From: an uncultured Bacteroides sp.
Lineage (GTDB): Bacteria; Bacteroidota; Bacteroidia; Bacteroidales; Bacteroidaceae
Length of the DNA: 64,000 nt
Direction of reading: 5' to 3'
Assembly (NCBI RefSeq): GCF_963675905.1
Contig: NZ_OY780936.1
Location: 1,559,946-1,623,945 of the forward strand
Both the position numbers and the translations under genes were made by a program. The notes beneath the pieces are model-generated. The model saw only the letters and a program-made list of their open reading frames with translations, was not told the DNA's origin and made no database searches. Below, piece after piece: positions 25,833 to 33,838 of the stretch; position 1 is the first letter of the stretch, and the number at the start of each line of letters is the position of its first letter.

Positions 25833-27005
25833 ATGGATGGACTAATAATTTTAGATACGATTGATTCTATACTATTTTTTCTCATGGCACTATCTGTGGG
25901 ATATCTTCTTATATTTTCCGCAGCAAGCATATCTAAGAGAAGTTATTCTTATCCTATAGCTAAAAAGAAATACCGTTTTTTAGTTTTATTTCCGGCTTAT
26001 AAAGAAGATAAAGTTATAGAACGGTCTGTGCGGTCCTTCTTGCTACAAGAATATCCAAAAGAAAACTATGATGTTGTTGTGATCTCCGATAAGATGGAAG
26101 AAATCACCAATCAACAACTTAGGAAATTACCTATTGATTTACTGATTGTTGACTTTGCAAACAGTTCAAAAGCAAAAGCACTGAACTTTGCAATGGATAA
26201 ATTGGAAGATCGAGATTATGACATGGTTGTAATTCTGGATGCTGATAACACTGTTCAGCAAGATTTCCTACAACAATTAGGCAATGCGTATGAATGTGGT
26301 GCAAACGTTATTCAAGCACATCGTATGGCAAAGAACCTAAATACAAGCACTGCCATACTGGATGCCGTGAGTGAAGAGATTAATAATTCAATATTCAGAA
26401 CTGGTCATGTAAAATTAGGACTTTCATCCGCTTTAATTGGTTCCGGAATGGCTTTTGAATATAAGTGGCTTCAAGATAATATTAAAAAAGTTTCGTCAGC
26501 TGGTGAAGATAAAGAATTGGAATTGCTATTATTAAAACAAAGAATCTATATTGATTATATGGATGATCTGCCTGTTTATGATGAGAAAACACAAAAAGAA
26601 AATGCATTCAATAATCAGCGCCGCAGATGGTTATCCGCCCAATATGCCTCTTTATGGCAAGCTTTGCCCGACCTGCCTGATGCTATCTTTACCAAAAACA
26701 TCGATTATTGTGACAAAATAGCTCAATGGATCATGCTTCCACGAGTGTTACTAATTGGATTTATCGGATTATTATCTTTAATAACCACATTAATAAAATG
26801 GGAATGGTCCATAAAATGGTGGGTATTGCTGCTTTTACTTTTTCTGGCTTTATGCATGGCTATTCCAGATTATCTAGTCAACAAACAACTGAAGAAAGCT
26901 ATTTGGACCATTCCTTTACTTGCTATCAATATGTTTTTCAATTTATTCAGAATGAAAGGAGTCAATAAAAAGTTTATTCACACAGAACATGGTGAACATG
27001 AATAG
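25833..27005 (+). CDS. Membrane glycosyltransferase family 2
   Basis: A 390-residue enzyme with an N-terminal membrane helix (about residues 8-28), a GT2 catalytic domain and C-terminal hydrophobic helices (about 300-360). Motifs include LFPAYKEDKVIERSV, ILDADNTV (metal-binding DAD), and the QRRRWLSAQ string, equivalent to the QxxRW motif of processive transferases. It resembles cellulose-synthase-like or N-acetylglucosaminyl transferases. A role in adding a sugar at the inner membrane fits the context. The gene is tightly packed between two others. Confidence 0.83.
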   Translation: MDGLIILDTIDSILFFLMALSVGYLLIFSAASISKRSYSYPIAKKKYRFLVLFPAYKEDKVIERSVRSFLLQEYPKENYDVVVISDKMEEITNQQLRKLPIDLLIVDFANSSKAKALNFAMDKLEDRDYDMVVILDADNTVQQDFLQQLGNAYECGANVIQAHRMAKNLNTSTAILDAVSEEINNSIFRTGHVKLGLSSALIGSGMAFEYKWLQDNIKKVSSAGEDKELELLLLKQRIYIDYMDDLPVYDEKTQKENAFNNQRRRWLSAQYASLWQALPDLPDAIFTKNIDYCDKIAQWIMLPRVLLIGFIGLLSLITTLIKWEWSIKWWVLLLLLFLALCMAIPDYLVNKQLKKAIWTIPLLAINMFFNLFRMKGVNKKFIHTEHGEHE

Positions 27006-28128
27006 AACAAAAATAAAAATAGCAATTGAAGCACAACGTATTTTTCGGAAGAATAAACACGGAATGGATTTTGTAGCATTGGAAACCATTCGTGAACTGC
27101 AAAAGGCTGATAAAATTAATGAATACTATATTTTGGTTAGTCCGGGTGAAGATCATTGTCTGGAACCGACTCCAAATTTTCATATAATTGAAATAAAATA
27201 CCCCTCCTATCCTTTATGGGAACAAATTGGTCTGCCAAGAGCATTAAAAAAGATTAAGCCCGACTTGTTACATTGCACGAGCAATACAGCTCCTCTGTTC
27301 TGCAAAGCTCCTTTAATCCTAACTTTACATGATATCATCTTTCTTGAAAAAAGACAAAATGCAAACAAATCACTTTATCAAAACTTAGGATGGTATTACA
27401 GAAGACTGATTGTTCCGCGAATATTGCCAAAATGCAAAAAAATAATAACTGTATCTCATTTTGAAGCAGAGCGCATCAAAGAGACTTTGAAGTTAAGGAA
27501 TGAACAGGTTGTTGCAGTCTACAATGGTTTCAATAAACATTTTAAGCCTGTAAATAATTACAGTGAAGTCACGAATAAATATATAGATAAAGAACATTAT
27601 TTCTTTTTTTTAGGAAACACCGATCCTAAAAAAAACACTGCCCGCACATTAAAAGCTTATAGTTCATATATTCAACAATCAGCACATCCTTTGCCGCTGC
27701 TTATTGCTGATTTAAATAAAGATGTTATTGATACAATACTGAGAGAAGAAAAGATTGAAAACATAAAGCCGTATCTATACCTACCAGGCTACATAGCCAA
27801 TACCGATTTACCTGCAATATACAGCAGGGCGAAAGCTTTCATCTATACTTCGTTGAGGGAAAGTTTTGGAATCCCAATTCTTGAAGCAATGGCATGTGGT
27901 ACTCCGGTTATTACGTCAAATACATCAGCAATGCCCGAAATTGCAGGAAAAGAAGCTATTTTAGTTGATCCTTATAATGAAAATGAAATAGCAGATAAAA
28001 TACTACAATTAGAAAATGATTCTGATCTTTATCAAAAACAAGTAAATTACGGCTTGGAGCGAGTAAAAAACTTTTCTTGGGAACAAACAGCGAAGGATTT
28101 GCTTCACATTTACAAATCTATTAAATAA
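26998..28128 (+). CDS. Glycosyltransferase family 4 (GT-B fold)
   Basis: A GT-B enzyme of about 376 residues. The C-terminal nucleotide-sugar domain shows [20 protein letters not shown] and the EX7E-type motif in [26 protein letters not shown]. The N-terminal acceptor part begins [20 protein letters not shown]. The longer start at 26989 is also possible; I chose 26998. It overlaps the end of the previous gene. It is likely to transfer a sugar such as mannose or a related residue, but the donor cannot be read from the sequence. Confidence 0.87.
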   Translation: MNRTKIKIAIEAQRIFRKNKHGMDFVALETIRELQKADKINEYYILVSPGEDHCLEPTPNFHIIEIKYPSYPLWEQIGLPRALKKIKPDLLHCTSNTAPLFCKAPLILTLHDIIFLEKRQNANKSLYQNLGWYYRRLIVPRILPKCKKIITVSHFEAERIKETLKLRNEQVVAVYNGFNKHFKPVNNYSEVTNKYIDKEHYFFFLGNTDPKKNTARTLKAYSSYIQQSAHPLPLLIADLNKDVIDTILREEKIENIKPYLYLPGYIANTDLPAIYSRAKAFIYTSLRESFGIPILEAMACGTPVITSNTSAMPEIAGKEAILVDPYNENEIADKILQLENDSDLYQKQVNYGLERVKNFSWEQTAKDLLHIYKSIK

Positions 28129-28132
28129 GGCT

Positions 28133-28750
28133 ATGAGTATAAAAGAAAAAATAAAATCTAATCCTAAATTAAAACAGCTGGTGCTTAACTTTATTATGCA
28201 CCCTGCAAAAACACGTCCACAATGGTGGATACGACTGTTTCAGTTTATCTATTTAAAGAAAGGGAAAGGATCGGTGATTTACCGTAGTGTACGAAAAGAT
28301 CTTGTTCCTTTTAATCGATTTGTATTAGGAAATAATTCTGTTGTAGAAGATTTTTCTTGTTTAAATAATGCTGTTGGAGATATAATTATTGGTAGCAATT
28401 CGCGGATTGGATTAGGAAATACAATTATAGGTCCAGTTCAAATTGGGAATGAAGTTAATATAGCCCAAAGCGTAACGATATCAGGACTTAACCATAACTT
28501 TCAGGATATTAATAAAACAATATCTTCACAGGGTGTATCAACTTCTCAGGTAATTATTGAAGATGATGTTTGGATAGGTGCTAATTCCGTTATCCTAGCG
28601 AGCACAAAAATAGGAAAACACAGCATTATTGCCGCAGGTAGTATTGTTACTCATTCAATTCCTTCATTCTGTGTAGCTGCTGGGAATCCTGCAAAAATCA
28701 TTAAGCAATACGATTTTGAAAAAAATGAATGGGTTAGAATTAAAACTTAA
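28133..28750 (+). CDS. Left-handed beta-helix acyltransferase (WbbJ-type)
   Basis: A 205-residue hexapeptide-repeat protein. Repeats of the [LIV]-G-x4 kind run through the middle ([20 protein letters not shown] and on), with the catalytic His in [10 protein letters not shown] and the usual tail [37 protein letters not shown]. It is like maltose- or serine-O-acetyltransferases acting on surface sugars. As the last gene of the operon it probably adds O-acetyl groups to the repeat unit. Starts four bases after the preceding stop. Confidence 0.87.
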   Translation: MSIKEKIKSNPKLKQLVLNFIMHPAKTRPQWWIRLFQFIYLKKGKGSVIYRSVRKDLVPFNRFVLGNNSVVEDFSCLNNAVGDIIIGSNSRIGLGNTIIGPVQIGNEVNIAQSVTISGLNHNFQDINKTISSQGVSTSQVIIEDDVWIGANSVILASTKIGKHSIIAAGSIVTHSIPSFCVAAGNPAKIIKQYDFEKNEWVRIKT

Positions 28751-28764
28751 AACTGTTTCAAGAA

Positions 28765-28809
28765 TTAAAAAACCTCCCACCAACAAGCATAACAGCTTAC
28801 CAGCGGGAG
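28765..28809 (-). terminator. Terminator of the amidase gene cluster
   Basis: Read on the minus strand, CTCCCGCTGGTAAGC pairs over 15 positions with GCTTGTTGGTGGGAG (several G-U pairs) around TGTTAT and is followed by GTTTTTT. It sits 31 bases after the amidase stop. Its reverse may also end the exopolysaccharide operon. Confidence 0.7.
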
Positions 28810-28839
28810 ATCTACATAATAACTACATCCCCAATCTAA

Positions 28840-29292
28840 TCAAAAACCTTTAGAAAGAAGCTCCTTAACATCAAATCCAGGACAAAATTTCACCCACTCA
28901 CAAGATTCAACAACACCGTTACCATTAAGGTCGGGACTAAGATCCCGGTGACCTGTTACCCGGCAACCGGGGAAGTCTTTCAGCAGGGTGAGTACCAGTA
29001 CTCGCAGGGAATGCTTTTGCTCGGGAGTTCGGGTGTCTGCGGGAGTACCGTTCTTATCAAGTCCACCTTCGTAGCAGATGCCAATGCTATGGGCGTTATA
29101 GCCCAGAACGTGCGCGCCTTGTTCTTGCAGCGGACGCATGGATTTAATGGCTCCGTCTTTACGAACGTAGTAATGATAACCGGCACAGCGAAAACCTCTT
29201 GCCTTGTGAGCAGTGTCCACATCCCGCTCCGTAAAGGTTTTATCCTCACGGGTAGCGGAACAGTGAATCACAATCAGATTAATTTTTCTCAT
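28840..29292 (-). CDS. N-acetylmuramoyl-L-alanine amidase (T7-lysozyme/PGRP type)
   Basis: A 150-residue zinc amidase that cuts the muramyl-peptide bond of peptidoglycan. The zinc His is in IVIHCSATRE (residue 10), the catalytic Tyr in CAGYHYYVRKDG, and the later His with Asp in VTGHRDLSPDLNG, followed by PGFDVKELL. There is no signal peptide, so export or activity in the cytosol is uncertain. It is the last of three minus-strand genes that recur next to capsule loci in Bacteroides. The coiled-coil gene upstream ends 19 bases before it. Confidence 0.9.
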   Translation of the reverse strand: MRKINLIVIHCSATREDKTFTERDVDTAHKARGFRCAGYHYYVRKDGAIKSMRPLQEQGAHVLGYNAHSIGICYEGGLDKNGTPADTRTPEQKHSLRVLVLTLLKDFPGCRVTGHRDLSPDLNGNGVVESCEWVKFCPGFDVKELLSKGF

Positions 29293-29311
29293 CTTTTCTT
29301 ATACCCGTTTT

Positions 29312-29581
29312 CTATTGCCGTTCTTTGCAACTTGGCACCGCGCACTGAGTTTTCAGTGATTCGCTAAGCTGAGCATTCAGGGTGATAATCTCCTGGTACA
29401 TCTGGCGCACTTTCTCCGAGAGTTCAAAATAGTCGGTTTCGAACCGGTTGATCTGCTCCATCAGATAGTCGAACTGGCCCTTTACCAGTTCGGTGAATTC
29501 CTGCATCTCCTTAGCGTCTTTCTTCCTGAGGAAGGGAAGCACCAGGGTGAATACTTTCAATAACTCGTTAATTACTTTCAT
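29312..29581 (-). CDS. Small coiled-coil protein, hypothetical
   Basis: An 89-residue protein with a short hydrophobic start (VINELLKVFTLVLPFL) and a long charged helix with heptad spacing (FTELVKGQFDYLMEQINRFE, then LSEKVRQMYQEIITLNAQL). It could be a membrane-anchored coiled coil. I do not recognise the family by name. It lies between the HU-like gene and the amidase, 27 and 19 bases away, and is probably co-transcribed with both. A link to amidase release or to lysis is speculation. Confidence 0.65.
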   Translation of the reverse strand: MKVINELLKVFTLVLPFLRKKDAKEMQEFTELVKGQFDYLMEQINRFETDYFELSEKVRQMYQEIITLNAQLSESLKTQCAVPSCKERQ

Positions 29582-29608
29582 TTGCTGTTGTGCTTAACTG
29601 ATTAGTGA

Positions 29609-30034
29609 CTATCCTACTTCGTTACCGCCATTGGTTACTTTCACGGGGAGTTTAGCCACCTGACTATATTCAAGGGTTTTCAGCATATTGGTAAGTAGCT
29701 TCCCGGGACGGAAAGTTATTCTGGCTCCCTTGATAAAGCCTATATTGAATTCTTTCTGGGTATCTGCCCCTCTACTGCGAAGACCAACCTGGAAACTTCC
29801 AAACTCTCCAAAGCGAACTACTTCTCCTTTGCGGAGACTTTGCTGAATGGTTATCAATACTCCCGAAATTGAGGCAGAGATATCTGCTTTGGTCACCGTA
29901 CAACGGTTGGAAACATCTTCACACATCAAGTCAAAATCCATTTCACCGCTACCTTGTGCCTGGGCATAGAACTTTTTAGGATCTGAAATTTTTCTTGGGT
30001 TTGCTCTCTCTACTACTGAATACTTTACGCTCAT
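29609..30034 (-). CDS. HU-family DNA-binding protein
   Basis: A 141-residue protein of the HU/IHF-like fold, longer than standard HU (about 90) by an N-terminal extension. The HU beta-arm region reads VRFGEFGSFQVGLRSRG, and the tail IKGARITFRPGKLLTNML matches the usual VRFKPGK-type end. Bacteroides capsule loci often carry this divergent HU-like gene beside the amidase. It probably bends or compacts DNA; a locus-specific role is not shown. Confidence 0.87.
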   Translation of the reverse strand: MSVKYSVVERANPRKISDPKKFYAQAQGSGEMDFDLMCEDVSNRCTVTKADISASISGVLITIQQSLRKGEVVRFGEFGSFQVGLRSRGADTQKEFNIGFIKGARITFRPGKLLTNMLKTLEYSQVAKLPVKVTNGGNEVG

Positions 30035-30095
30035 GTTTTTTTTGTTTTTAATGGTTTAATAACTTTATCAGGGGGGCCCTTCCCTTTCGACTTTA

Positions 30096-30103
30096 CAAAG
30101 ATA
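30096..30103 (-). promoter_or_regulatory. -7 box of the HU-amidase cluster
   Basis: On the minus strand TATCTTTG lies about 62 bases before the HU start. A matching -33 was not found, so support is limited to the -7 box and its place in the otherwise non-coding 30035-30294 gap. Confidence 0.4.
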
Positions 30104-30230
30104 CAACACCCCAAAGTGGACGAGTGCGGAATGTTGCACAGCCTGTATTAGGATGTATAAAGTGGTATAAACCTGTATGTTTCTGCATGACTTTTCATTC
30201 TAATAAAAACGTTATTTTATTTTGTCATAA

Positions 30231-30269
30231 TTTGCTTTTATAAGGTAATTTTCGTACCTTTAAAAGGTA
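30231..30269 (+). promoter_or_regulatory. Promoter and palindromic operator of the DUF4248 gene
   Basis: TTTG (30231-30234), a 20-base spacer and TACCTTTA (30255-30262) form a near-consensus promoter. The -7 box is the left half of a perfect 15-base palindrome TACCTTTAAAAGGTA (30255-30269) and also pairs with AAGGTA at 30242-30247. Two overlapping palindromes on the -7 box suggest repressor control. Confidence 0.55.
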
Positions 30270-30294
30270 AATAATAAAAGAATAAACATTAATC

Positions 30295-30516
30295 ATGGAA
30301 GAAAAATTTAAACCTAAGAGCTATTCAAAAACGGATTTATCGAGAAAATACAATCCACATCTGTGCGACCGTTCGGCTCAGCGGACATTGATGAAGTGGA
30401 TTGAGCACAACAAAGAATTAAGCGAGCAGCTAATCTGTACCGGATTCAGCAAAATGGACCGTTTATTTACACCGCGACAAGTACAACTGATTGTCTCCTT
30501 TCTGGGAGAACCGTAA
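30295..30516 (+). CDS. DUF4248-domain protein
   Basis: A 73-residue protein of the DUF4248 type found next to VirE-like genes in Bacteroides polysaccharide regions. The pattern KSYSKTDLSRKYNPHLCDRS, then LMKWIEHNKEL and FTPRQVQLIVSFLGEP, resembles a small helix-turn-helix. A DNA-binding role is plausible, because the helices of the middle part fit a winged or tri-helical domain, but this is inference. It is transcribed away from both neighbours and has its own promoter and terminator. Confidence 0.8.
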   Translation: MEEKFKPKSYSKTDLSRKYNPHLCDRSAQRTLMKWIEHNKELSEQLICTGFSKMDRLFTPRQVQLIVSFLGEP

Positions 30517-30552
30517 AAAACAACTCTAAAAAAATATCCAGTCATTTTTGTG

Positions 30553-30596
30553 AAAGAGACTTGAGACTTTGCCCAAAGTTTCAAGTCTCTTTTTTT
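30553..30596 (+). terminator. Terminator after the DUF4248 gene
   Basis: AAAGAGACTTGA(G)ACTTT (30553-30570) pairs with AAAGT(T)TCAAGTCTCTTT around GCCC and runs into seven T residues. It is a strong intrinsic terminator 36 bases after the stop. Confidence 0.85.
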
Positions 30597-30619
30597 AATA
30601 TGACTTAAGAAAAAAGAAA

Positions 30620-30754
30620 TTAGTGATAGGAGTGATAGCAAATATCGCTATTTTAAACACTCTATAGAGGGGGCAGGGGTATACTATAGAGTGCCCCTAC
30701 CCCCCTTATAATAAAGTTCAAAATATGTATTTTCCCTATCACTCCTATCACTAA
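30620..30754. repeat. Nested palindromes between the DUF4248 and VirE-type genes
   Basis: Three inverted repeats share 135 bases. The outer one is 19 bp and perfect: TTAGTGATAGGAGTGATAG (30620-30638) with its reverse complement (30736-30754), and each arm holds two copies of AGTGATAG. Inside, ACTCTATAG (30659-30667) pairs with CTATAGAGT (30684-30692), while GGGGGCAGGGG (30669-30679) pairs with CCCCTACCCCC (30694-30704) with one mismatch; the last two are interleaved and cannot form at once. The right outer arm ends five bases from the VirE stop codon. It may be a terminator, a protein-binding site or a replication/recombination element. Confidence 0.75.
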
Positions 30755-30759
30755 ACAAG

Positions 30760-32871
30760 TTAAAACGGAAGCTCCGGTTCTACTATTAAAGACTCATTTA
30801 CAACAGCTTGAGACTGATTTGCTATTGTTTTACTATTTCGATCAACTTCATTCAAATCGAGCTCATAAATGGTATAAACGTCCCCTTTACTCTTTCTTTT
30901 CGTCTCAAAACCATGCTTATTCAGCACTTTTCCAAGAAGATTTATCCCCGAACCAGTAATTTTCAAGCCTGTTTTCTCCGAAATTCGCTTTAAAATTTCA
31001 CTTGCCAACAGTGAACGACAGCTTTCTCCGGGCAATGGTTTACGAAAATAGACAAATAAAAATTCCTCTTCGGGAGAACGAGACCGAAACTTATCGTTGT
31101 GATTGTCCAGCTCTTCAATCTCCTCAATGTTGAACCAAAAACGAAAGCCGGAATCAATTAAATGCTTAATCTGAGCATACAGCTGCAAATAATCAATAGT
31201 AAACGCATCATTAATAGTATTCACCAAAAAAGTGATAAAACGACGCGACCCTGTGGGGTCATTCAATACTTTCTGGTTATTGCTGGAAGCTAACAGAGAC
31301 GCATGACGAGTGTAAGTCTCCTCATTACGCCCATAAGCTTTGCGCTCATCGATACTGATTTGCGTGATGATTTTCTTCAGCTTTGCCATGTCTCGTGGCT
31401 TGAGAGCCTCGAGCTCATCAATATTGACCAGAGCACGGTGAGAGAGCTTCAACAGCAAATCTTTCTCTTGCTCCGTAATAGATGCAGTGGCATAGTAAAC
31501 CTGCAACTCGGGTGGAAGAAGTTTCACCGACCAGCGGGTTTTACCCCTACCCTGATTTCCACAGAACACAGGAACCACGTGATTCACCGTATTTTTTTCT
31601 ATCAAGGAAGCTGCCATGGCAACTATCCATTTCCTGAAGCAAAAAAGCCAGTACACATCATCATCCGTTTTTACTGTTGTAGACAGTTGAGCTATATAAT
31701 CATGTCCATCCCATTTGGGAAGTTTCTGAAAATAATCAATAAAAGGGTTAAAAGATGGGTACAGATCGGACAATAAGAGACTACGGATATCGCTTATTTT
31801 ACACTTAATACCCGATTTATTTACCGCCCTCCACACAGAGTTTTCAGTTCTGTCCGTCAGATTCTCGAAATCATTTCTCGAATCTTTTTTACGAATTTCC
31901 AGCCTCGTACTAACCACGTTATAGTGAAGCTCGTAATTTTCAGTTAGAAAATTTTCCACGTCATCAAAAACGCCCTGTGTGTTCCGAGTATTCTTTGCTA
32001 CAGCATGCTCGGAAGCATGAGTATAAGCACTGCGGATGGTAGAAAGCAACTCTTCTGTTTCCATATCAACATACTTTGCCAGACAGAAACGCTCCGTATC
32101 TTCCTTAGCCAGCCCTCTCCTATTGCAATTATTAGCCAACAAATTTATATACACATTGCGATTTCCTTCTTTGTAAGTCTGTTTTTTCGTGGTATAACGC
32201 ACACACTTGCTAAAAATGGCTTCTGTACTCACTTCGTCAGCACACTCACTTTTCGCATCTTTGCTTAGAGGAATCTCTTTAGCACCCTTAACTCCGGTTA
32301 TAAAAACATCTGCCTTTTCGTTAAGAAAAAGAAGCGGATCATAGCTCACGTAACAAAGTCTACCCACATCTTTACCCGATACATCAATAGTAGCCAAAGT
32401 TAAAGCCTTATAATAACGCATCACTCTATTATATGCCTCACGGTGGAAATTCTTAATTTCTTCTATATCGACAGGCAGTGAACCATCCTCACGAGCAACG
32501 GAAACCAGCACCTTCAACCCTAGTCCGCCCGGACTTACAAAGCAAGCATACGTATTTTTGTCCGCTTCAATCACAGCTCGCAGGCGAATCACCTCTTCGG
32601 GCGAAAGATCGTCGAGATCAAGAACCACCATTCCACAGTATTTTGTAAGATTTGCATCTCTTCGGCCACCGATATACAGTGCGCAAATAGTGACAGCGGT
32701 AAGCAACTTCTTCAGCTTCTGAGCCTCTTCATCTTTTCCTTCCCTGATTAACGAACGAATCTTTTCAACTTCTGACCTAAAACGACCATTCTTTACATCG
32801 CGCAAAAACTCCCTCAAATCCTTATTCCCCAGTGGTTTGTTAAAACCAGAAAAAACGGTAATGTTCTTCAT
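30760..32871 (-). CDS. VirE/BT4734-type primase-helicase-like protein
   Basis: A 703-residue two-part protein. Residues 1-210 match the BT4734/VirE-N type, a primase-polymerase-like fold, with MVVLDLDDLSPEEV (acidic pair) and SPGGLGLKVLVSV. The C-terminal part from about residue 395 is the VirE-type P-loop ATPase: Walker A in CGNQGRGKTRWS, Walker B-like ALVNIDELEAL and the sensor region LLASSNNQKVLNDPTGSRRF. Such proteins are found in Bacteroides mobile elements and at the ends of capsule loci. A replication role in a former element is likely but not shown. Confidence 0.83.
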   Translation of the reverse strand: MKNITVFSGFNKPLGNKDLREFLRDVKNGRFRSEVEKIRSLIREGKDEEAQKLKKLLTAVTICALYIGGRRDANLTKYCGMVVLDLDDLSPEEVIRLRAVIEADKNTYACFVSPGGLGLKVLVSVAREDGSLPVDIEEIKNFHREAYNRVMRYYKALTLATIDVSGKDVGRLCYVSYDPLLFLNEKADVFITGVKGAKEIPLSKDAKSECADEVSTEAIFSKCVRYTTKKQTYKEGNRNVYINLLANNCNRRGLAKEDTERFCLAKYVDMETEELLSTIRSAYTHASEHAVAKNTRNTQGVFDDVENFLTENYELHYNVVSTRLEIRKKDSRNDFENLTDRTENSVWRAVNKSGIKCKISDIRSLLLSDLYPSFNPFIDYFQKLPKWDGHDYIAQLSTTVKTDDDVYWLFCFRKWIVAMAASLIEKNTVNHVVPVFCGNQGRGKTRWSVKLLPPELQVYYATASITEQEKDLLLKLSHRALVNIDELEALKPRDMAKLKKIITQISIDERKAYGRNEETYTRHASLLASSNNQKVLNDPTGSRRFITFLVNTINDAFTIDYLQLYAQIKHLIDSGFRFWFNIEEIEELDNHNDKFRSRSPEEEFLFVYFRKPLPGESCRSLLASEILKRISEKTGLKITGSGINLLGKVLNKHGFETKRKSKGDVYTIYELDLNEVDRNSKTIANQSQAVVNESLIVEPELPF

Positions 32872-33048
32872 TTATTATTCATTAAAATTACAGATACAAA
32901 GTTCTACATTTACTAGAAATATATTTATAACTATTTGTCTGTATTTTTGAAGTAAATCATTTCACTGTAAACAATTCATTACCAGCTATATAAAACTTTA
33001 TATCTTTAATAAATTCCTGAAATATAAATTCTTCGTTCAAAACAGAAG

Positions 33049-33406
33049 CTAGTAGTCCTCGTTTAGATGCTCTTTTTTCATATACTGGCACACTGTACTT
33101 TCCGAAAGATATTGATCTTTTCCTCCTTTAGAAGAACAGAACCGAATAAACTGACAAAGGATATGTGCTGTAAGTACGCGATTAACGCCACCATTTGTCA
33201 GCAACCAACCATTTTCAATCCATTGTTCAATGGTATGAAAAAAAAAGATGTGGAGAAACTGTCCACTCAAGCGAAATCGATTTCTTGCTTCGCCCTAACT
33301 TTTTTGATAACTCTTTTTGCTTTGTCAGCTTTTTATGCAGTTCCTTTGTATGAAAATCAATTTCACTCTGTACTTCCTGCATTTCTTTCTCTAAATCTTC
33401 TTTCAT
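33049..33406 (-). pseudogene. Small charged protein gene, frameshifted in an A9/T9 run
   Basis: Two overlapping minus-strand frames appear to be one gene split by a single-base shift. The first part (start ATG at 33406, MKEDLEKEMQEVQSEIDFHT and on) ends at a stop just past a run of nine T residues (33238-33246). With eight T residues the reading continues HLFFHTIEQWIENGWLL to the stop at 33049, giving about 118 residues. The N-terminal half is coiled coil; the C-terminal half has a helical, DNA-binding-like look (YLSESTVCQYMKK). It may be phase-variable, a real pseudogene or a sequencing slip. Family not recognised. Confidence 0.6.
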
Positions 33407-33838
33407 GACTGTTGTTTTAGTTTTAAAATTATTAATAATACTGTTTCTTAAAAAAATGCGCAAAAATAGTTCCTTTTTATTAAAGGATTATGCTATATTT
33501 GTTTTATAGTTTAAGAAAGTTATCAACAGGCAGTAGATAAAAGTTCGTGTTATAATATTATATTATTCATATCAAAAAACGTCGTACTTAATAAAGCATT
33601 AAAAATGAAGACTATAACAAAGATTATCTCTAAACACAAGAATACAGACTCAAATATTACAACAGAATAATAGCAATTCTTTCATACTTAAACAAACCGA
33701 TATCACGCGTTAAAAATTATAAAAAAAACATCAACACAAAGTAACGATATCTAAAGAAATTAAAATAGACACGATAAAATTAGACTTTTCAAACATATAA
33801 GCTTAACACAAGAATTCATATAGATTAAAATTTTATTA
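33407..33838. other. Long non-coding leader before the flippase
   Basis: A 432-base AT-rich region. It holds a -7 box TATATTTG at 33494-33501 and then about 330 bases of leader with no recognised gene. A 21-codon ORF at 33605-33670 (MKTITKIISKHKNTDS and on) has no distinguishing feature. No upxY-like antiterminator gene is present. The length of the untranslated leader is unusual and is discussed under findings. Confidence 0.5.
33494..33501 (+). promoter_or_regulatory. -7 box of the second polysaccharide block
   Basis: TATATTTG matches the consensus; the -33 area (near 33471) lacks TTTG. The flippase ATG is 338 bases further on. Confidence 0.4.

Noticed and set aside
28948-29367. 139-codon plus-strand frame opposite the amidase
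   Set aside because: The minus strand encodes a clear amidase with catalytic residues; this is its shadow.
30665-30705. CRISPR-like repeats in the palindrome nest
   Set aside because: The repeats are inverted and interleaved, not evenly spaced direct repeats with unique spacers, and no cas genes are present.
31303-31776. 157-codon plus-strand frame opposite the VirE-type gene
   Set aside because: It is the shadow of the P-loop ATPase region and has no own promoter or signature.
33605-33670. 21-codon ORF in the flippase leader
   Set aside because: Its composition is ordinary for the AT-rich leader, and no feature (such as repeated codons for one amino acid) marks it as a leader peptide.
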